This document shows, one piece after another, positions 59,661 to 64,000 of a DNA stretch of 64,000 nt. Position 1 is the first letter of the stretch. Each line of letters begins with the position of its first letter. The DNA is from Allacma fusca (Eukaryota; Arthropoda; Collembola; Symphypleona; Sminthuridae), in NCBI GenBank assembly GCA_947179485.1, contig OX359247.1, forward strand, positions 36,308,801 through 36,372,800, given 5' to 3'. The translations under genes and the position numbers were made by a program. The notes beneath the pieces are model-generated. The model had not been told where the DNA came from, searched no databases, and was given only the letters and a program-made list of their open reading frames with translations.

Positions 59661-61592
59661 CTGAGTTGGGTAGGTACGCCGAGAAAAACAATCGAAAAGC
59701 AGTACGACACATGAGATTAGTGAAAACAGAAGAAATTTGTATTTTCAGCATTTTTTTACCTCAACGGCGCAATAACGGCGAAATCATAGAAAAATTCATT
59801 TTTTCTGATTTTGCTGAAATTTGCAAAAACGCTGCAATGAGGCACTAGATCACTCCATTCTCTACACATGACACGAAACATCGTCAAAATCGGACTAGTG
59901 GTTCCGGAGAAATTCCGGCTTAACCAAAAATACCGAATTTCACCGATTTCTCAACAGTTGTTTGGTATATCGAAAAACTTTCTCCGTGTAACTTACCCAC
60001 GGGGGGTCTGGTCTCTGAAACACCGATTAAAACTACCTCCTTTGTCATACTGCTTTTCGCTTGTCTCTTCTCCGCGTATCTACCCGTTGACCTTTAATTT
60101 GGCCGAATATTATGGCCAATGTACGATGGGAATTCTGAAATTTAAAGTGGGAAAAGTTATAAAAAGTGGAAACGGCCGGGATTGTAAAATCTAGCCCGTA
60201 GAAGTACCAGAAATATAGTTGGTATCAATTTAAGGAAAACTGGTGCCGCCAATAAAGAAACTTGGTGAAACCTTCGTGATCAGCAGTATCAGCAGTTTCA
60301 GAAAAATTAATGTTAATGACGTTGTCTGTGGGGTTAAAATATACCTGATTTATCTTACAAACATCCTTAGAGTCAGCACCACTTTTCCATCAATTAATTT
60401 TAATACCAAGTATACACGGTTAACATTGCGGAGTAAAATTAAAACCGACTGGACAGTAGCGTGTTCCCCAGCAAGAATCCTGTGATAACCCTCCGTGATA
60501 GGGACAAAATGCATACTGTCATGCGGAGTTATGAGTTTGCACGCCATGCGGGATTATTTTAAATCCGTTAAATCTAGCTTTCTAAACGTTGCACACAGTT
60601 TTAAATTAAGCCAATGCGAAGCATAAATAATGGATTTTTGCGGAGTATTCTGAAGCCGCAGGCAGATCAATTTTGCTCCTGAAATGGAAGTTTTTAAATC
60701 TGATGCCGGAAGGTAATAATTAAAATGACCAGTAACATTTGGTGGGTGGTAGTAGTTTCAAAATAAATCAGATGAAATATTGCGAACAATTTCATATATT
60801 GTGCATCAGTAATGCGTTTATGAACAATTAAATGAAAAAATGGGAAATATCCAACAGGTATTAACTAATGAGAAAGAAAAGCACAAACATGCAGTGCGGC
60901 AATGGCGTTTTCTGCGACATGTCGTATACAACATAATCAAAAAACTGCCAAACACTGGAACCGGAAGCAGAAAAAGGCATGTTGAACACATAGAAATTTT
61001 TGCAAGCCAAAATATTCTTCTAAGCATATATCTTGAAGATTTCCCTTGCAGACAATTCTTGCAGAGGTCATCTCCGATGCAGTGGCAAGTTGATCAATAT
61101 CAAACAAGGGCTGTACAGATACGCATTCAATCAGGTCAAAATCAGTCAAAATTACTTTAAACCTTAAATGCACACAATTAATATTTTTTACATTAAAAAC
61201 TTCGATGAAAGACCTAGCGCTGTCATTAACGGTTACTTTCTTCAGTTTTGTTTGAAATAGTGCTGGTAACATGAAAAATCCAATTTGATCGCCGTTATAA
61301 TCTGTAATATCAAAACATCCGGGGTGTAAAAACAATAATTTAAAGTTAATAGCATTCCAATTTCTGCATTTTCTTACCTCCATCCGAAATTCCAAATTCG
61401 TGCAACGTTTTCGTCCTTCCATTAAAATTCGAGACAATTGCAGAATTCACTCCACTTGGATGACAGATTGTCAAAAACCAAAGGAGGACAACACCGCTGA
61501 AGGTCCTGCTGTATCTAAAAGAGATAAAATCACCAATCTGAATTAAAATGGTTTTTATTACTGTAGTCGCGTTAAGAACTACTAAAACTTAC
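59661..61592. other. Sequence of uncertain nature downstream of the minus-strand gene
   Basis: Several open frames on both strands, none recognised. On the minus strand a plausible further exon (about 61385-61515, acceptor CTTTTAG, donor GGAG|GTAAGA) would extend the gene described next in phase, but its peptide carries no motif I know. A 166-codon minus frame (60937-61437) may contain another exon. Confidence 0.3.
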
Positions 61593-61781
61593 AGCTCCGC
61601 CGGTATCAAGCATTCTAGGCGATTTTGTAAAAAACATCCGTAAAATGTAAATCCGTTCAGCATTTTAACAATAATTTCCTCGTGACAGAAAACGTCTTAC
61701 GAAGATAATCAAACACCTTCTTTGATGGTGTTGTATGATTAGACAGCCATCGTCTCCAGTCTTCAATCTTATCCACGTCTT
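61593..61781 (-). CDS. Transposon-derived multi-exon gene, exon 8 (lowest confident)
   Basis: Acceptor AATTATTTTAG, donor GAGCT|GTAAGT. Entering with two bases that complete Lys, it reads DVDKIEDWRRWLSNHTTPSK and KVFDYLRKTFSVT. It then needs a one-base shift near 61680 to continue as EIIVKMLNGFTFYGCFLQNR; unshifted it stops after about 13 codons. So either the gene is broken here or this base is an error. Confidence 0.55.
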
Positions 61782-62183
61782 CTAAAATAATTAAAATACA
61801 TTTAATCATTATTGCGTTCGTCAGCTTTTCTCATTATTGTAGCTACAAAAAGAACACTAATACAGCAACCAAGAAAGTCAGAATGGTTTGTAAAAAATTA
61901 AGAATTTGATATGCTTTAATGAGGAGGGAATGGTAATCTTTGTGCCGTGTTTGCTAAGGTAAAAGCGATTTGCATGTTGCCCCCATTTTCAAAACACACC
62001 AAAGTTTTAATTGGAAATGTAAAAACAATGCTGGCTCTGCTACACATAATTTTATCGCTGTATCAATAATTTTGGAGCAATAGCAATTATTCCATTCTTA
62101 GAACTAATGGCAGAACCTAATCATGAAAATTTAGAAACCAAAAAAGTGAAGAAATGTTTCAAGGTACCCTATAATACATTTAC

Positions 62184-62415
62184 TTAAAGTAAATATAATA
62201 CATTGTCCCTCTAATGTCGCACTTGACAAAAGGGCATCCTCTACTGTTTTCGGCGCCCCAGTATTTACGCGTACAGATTTCCAGAAATGTTTTAAAAAAT
62301 ATTGAATGTACCCAGTTGCTGAAAGGGATTTTTTCTTGCCAGTACTGCTGTCGGTAACAACAGTAGATGTGAAGTAATTCGCGTTCTTTGCATAAAAATA
62401 ATAACGGCTTTGGGG
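62184..62415 (-). CDS. Transposon-derived multi-exon gene, exon 7
   Basis: Acceptor TTTTCATAG, donor TTTAA|GTAAAT; phase 0 in, phase 1 out. 77 codons without a stop: PQSRYYFYAKNANYFTSTVV, KKKSLSATGYIQYFLKHFWK, TGAPKTVEDALLSSATLEGQ. Its phase fits the exons on both sides exactly. Confidence 0.6.
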
Positions 62416-62427
62416 CTATGAAAATAC

Positions 62428-62521
62428 CCTGAGATCAGATCTGTCCTTGTCGGCTAAAGTTGGGTAAAGCTGTGAAAGTATACATTCAGCCAACTGCTCG
62501 CGATGGTCAGTCGAAGGTCTG
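62428..62521 (-). CDS. Transposon-derived multi-exon gene, exon 6
   Basis: Only 12 bp separate it from exon 7, so either this intron is unusually short or the two stretches belong to one exon with a disrupted junction. Reads RPSTDHREQLAECILSQLYP and TLADKDRSDLR, a segment resembling the REQLA..I...(F/Y)P.L..K motif I recall from related uncharacterised proteins. The acceptor ATTGAG is weak. Confidence 0.5.
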
Positions 62522-62604
62522 CTCAATAAATCCTAAACTGGTTACTTTTTATATTATAACATATATTCGAAAATTGGTATGTAACGTGCTGATTAGAATG
62601 ACAC

Positions 62605-62753
62605 TTGATAATCAACTCCGTGCAAACAACTTTAACCAAATGTCGACGCAAAGGTGGTGTAAGCGGCTGCAAGGAACCACTTGCACGAATGATTTGGTCC
62701 CCAAATGTCAAACACATAGAATTGTCATGCCGATTCAGAACTGTTTTCACATC
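62605..62753 (-). CDS. Transposon-derived multi-exon gene, exon 5
   Basis: Acceptor TTTGCATAG; the proposed donor ATCAA|GTGTCA is non-ideal but gives phase 2, which matches exon 6. Reads DVKTVLNRHDNSMCLTFGDQ then LQPLTPPLRRHLVKVVCTEL. Confidence 0.55.
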
Positions 62754-62841
62754 CTATGCAAACACACACGTAAAATTAATATATTACAAAAATTACAAAC
62801 GTTTACGCCGTTAACATGCAACAATTCAATAAAACGTATAC

Positions 62842-62988
62842 CAATATTTCTGAATCTACATCGAAAAATAGCTTGCTTTTACGCATCCGTTTTGTAGGTT
62901 CAAAATTTACTGGAATAGTTGATACGGATCCAGTAACATTTGTCATCAAAGCACTATGTATATAATTGTCGTTTACAAAAATGGTAAC
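62842..62988 (-). CDS. Transposon-derived multi-exon gene, exon 4
   Basis: Acceptor ATCCCTACAG, donor ATATTG|GTATAC, exactly 49 codons, phase 0 at both ends. Reads VTIFVNDNYIHSALMTNVTG and a basic KRMRKSKLFFDVD segment. No domain recognised. Confidence 0.6.
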
Positions 62989-63137
62989 CTGTAGGGATAA
63001 AAATATTAAAAGCCATTTAAACGTTTTAAACAATTAATTTTGGGCATTTTTACATGGATATAAGTGAATAAAACGATTTTTATGTTTAAATAAAAATCTA
63101 TAGATTACGCAACACTTTGTTCTCTTAAAAGACCTAC

Positions 63138-63185
63138 CTCAGCATTAATGGTCCCATCTTCCAATGTATTTGTATCATCTCTCAC
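63138..63185 (-). CDS. Transposon-derived multi-exon gene, 48-bp exon 3
   Basis: Acceptor TTGTATAG, donor GCTGAG|GTAGGT, 16 codons (VRDDTNTLEDGTINAE), phase 0 at both ends, matching exon 4. Exon 2 as I end it is in phase 1, so the junction between them is unresolved. Confidence 0.45.
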
Positions 63186-63241
63186 CTATACAAAATATAA
63201 AAATTAGTATAAATGTAATTGAATCTATTCATAGTTACTAC

Positions 63242-64000
63242 CAATATTTTTGAAAATATTGCGGGGATTCAAATGCTCTATGTTCTGGGGATCCATTACA
63301 ACAGTTTTTACCTTTTTAATTACTTTGTGTGCCCGAAAACGTGAATCGTAGATAGTTTGCAATTTAAATCCCATAAATTTGAGTTTAGAGGCTTTAATTA
63401 TTTCTTGCACATCTAAACATTGAGTGTTTTCAAAATTTCCACAAATTGTAAGAACAGTTCCTGCGGTAATGTGTTTTCTCGAAACCAAACATACTGAATT
63501 ATAACAATATAATTTTCTTGAGCGATATTCAAAGTTGTACATACATTTGTCATTACAAAACTTAGCATTGGTAGGTTGTATTATTTCGGCCGCAGATTCC
63601 TGAAATTGAAGGGGTTGAAACTCTATATTCAGCAAAACCTTGTAGCTTAAATATATTTGGTTCCTCTTCATGACAGTCTTGCAAATATTTCGTAAATTGC
63701 CACACGAACTTGCTACGCCCTTAAAAATCGATGCCTGGCTTCGTTTCGCATCGTCCAGTACCTTAGCAAGGGTCCTATGTTTCGAATAGCATTCGTGTAA
63801 TGGGTTATAAAATGGTGCTTTGGTTTCAGCTGGCTATGTGATAATTTGCGATACAGAAAATGATGATCCTGAATTAAGCACTTCAGGAATGGAATATTTC
63901 CCTCGCAAATTGAGGGTGACATAATTATTTCAAGAATATCTTTAAGTAATAATATGAGCTGATAACATTCATTATTGGGGTCAAAACAATCGCCGTAAAC
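63242..64000 (-). CDS. Transposon-derived multi-exon gene, 5'-most segment, runs off window end
   Basis: The frame is open from the window edge. It encodes a hydrophobic helix (CYQLILLLKDILEIIMSPSI), then DHHFLYRKLSHSQLKPKHHF, NAIRNIGPLLRYWTMRNEAR and HRFLR. One missing base at about 63714 is needed to pass into VASSCGNLRNICKTVMKRNQ and, near the end, SRKHITAGTVLTICGNFENT ... GFKLQTIYDSRFRAHKV. The motif set (LKPKHH...HY, GPL.R.WTMR.EA.H.F, then CGN..NI..T..K..Q) is one I know from large families of uncharacterised, transposon-associated proteins in arthropods, cnidarians and fish. Function is unknown. The donor proposed at 63241 (ATTG|GTAGTA) is in phase 1. The frameshift argues for a relic, but the ordered splice sites further on argue that it was spliced as a gene. 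Confidence 0.65.

Noticed and set aside
60937-61437. 166-codon minus-strand frame as an independent gene
   Set aside because: Starts inside a probable exon of the multi-exon minus gene and shows no domain; at most it includes further exons of that gene.

Overview
This is a window of animal nuclear DNA: AT-rich, intron-rich, full of simple repeats, minisatellites and decayed transposons, with genes split into short exons by kilobase introns. Two genes point to an arthropod. One is the synaptic RhoGAP of the Drosophila RhoGAP100F / C. elegans syd-1 family. The other is a 384-residue, seven-membrane-segment gustatory-receptor-like protein. The receptor's style, and the mix of hAT, THAP and non-LTR relics, remind me most of springtails (Collembola). 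That placement is an impression from memory, not a measured result.

Layout. 1-17.3 kb: no exon recognised. It holds a 26-bp minisatellite (0.47-1.05 kb), a second and much larger 26-bp array (2.84-5.07 kb) with higher-order structure, a 24-bp array (5.7-6.3 kb), and a loose array of 33-37 bp units (15.4-17.2 kb). 17.36-35.68 kb: seven exons of RhoGAP100F on the + strand. All have GT-AG junctions and compatible phases except one acceptor that is ambiguous. Its first intron carries a 13-bp satellite and a 1.9-kb hAT element. That element has a perfect 8-bp target duplication and an internal 39-bp array of AGGTCA and TGACTCA motifs. The N-terminal exons of the gene, where relatives have a PDZ domain, are probably upstream of the window. 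35.7-43.5 kb: intergenic and mostly featureless.

43.5-54.2 kb: a transposon-rich block around the receptor gene (three exons, 44983-48805). Its introns hold a Tc1/mariner-type MITE and a hAT copy. A second copy of the same hAT family lies downstream in inverted orientation. A third, unrelated non-autonomous hAT (52.3-53.3 kb) and a THAP-domain relic follow. At 43.6-44.3 kb there is a minus-strand relic of a transposon-derived protein.

54.2-64 kb: the 5' half of a non-LTR retrotransposon (PHD-like finger plus endonuclease) that stops where a 1.65-kb long-inverted-repeat element begins, and which itself encloses a second palindromic element. The last 2.4 kb hold at least eight exons of a minus-strand gene of transposon-derived type that runs off the window end. 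Its splice phases largely agree but it has two apparent single-base frameshifts.

Functionally, only the RhoGAP and the receptor look like ordinary host genes, and they are not obviously linked. The most interesting non-genic material is the set of minisatellites whose units contain transcription-factor-like motifs, one of them carried inside a mobile element.
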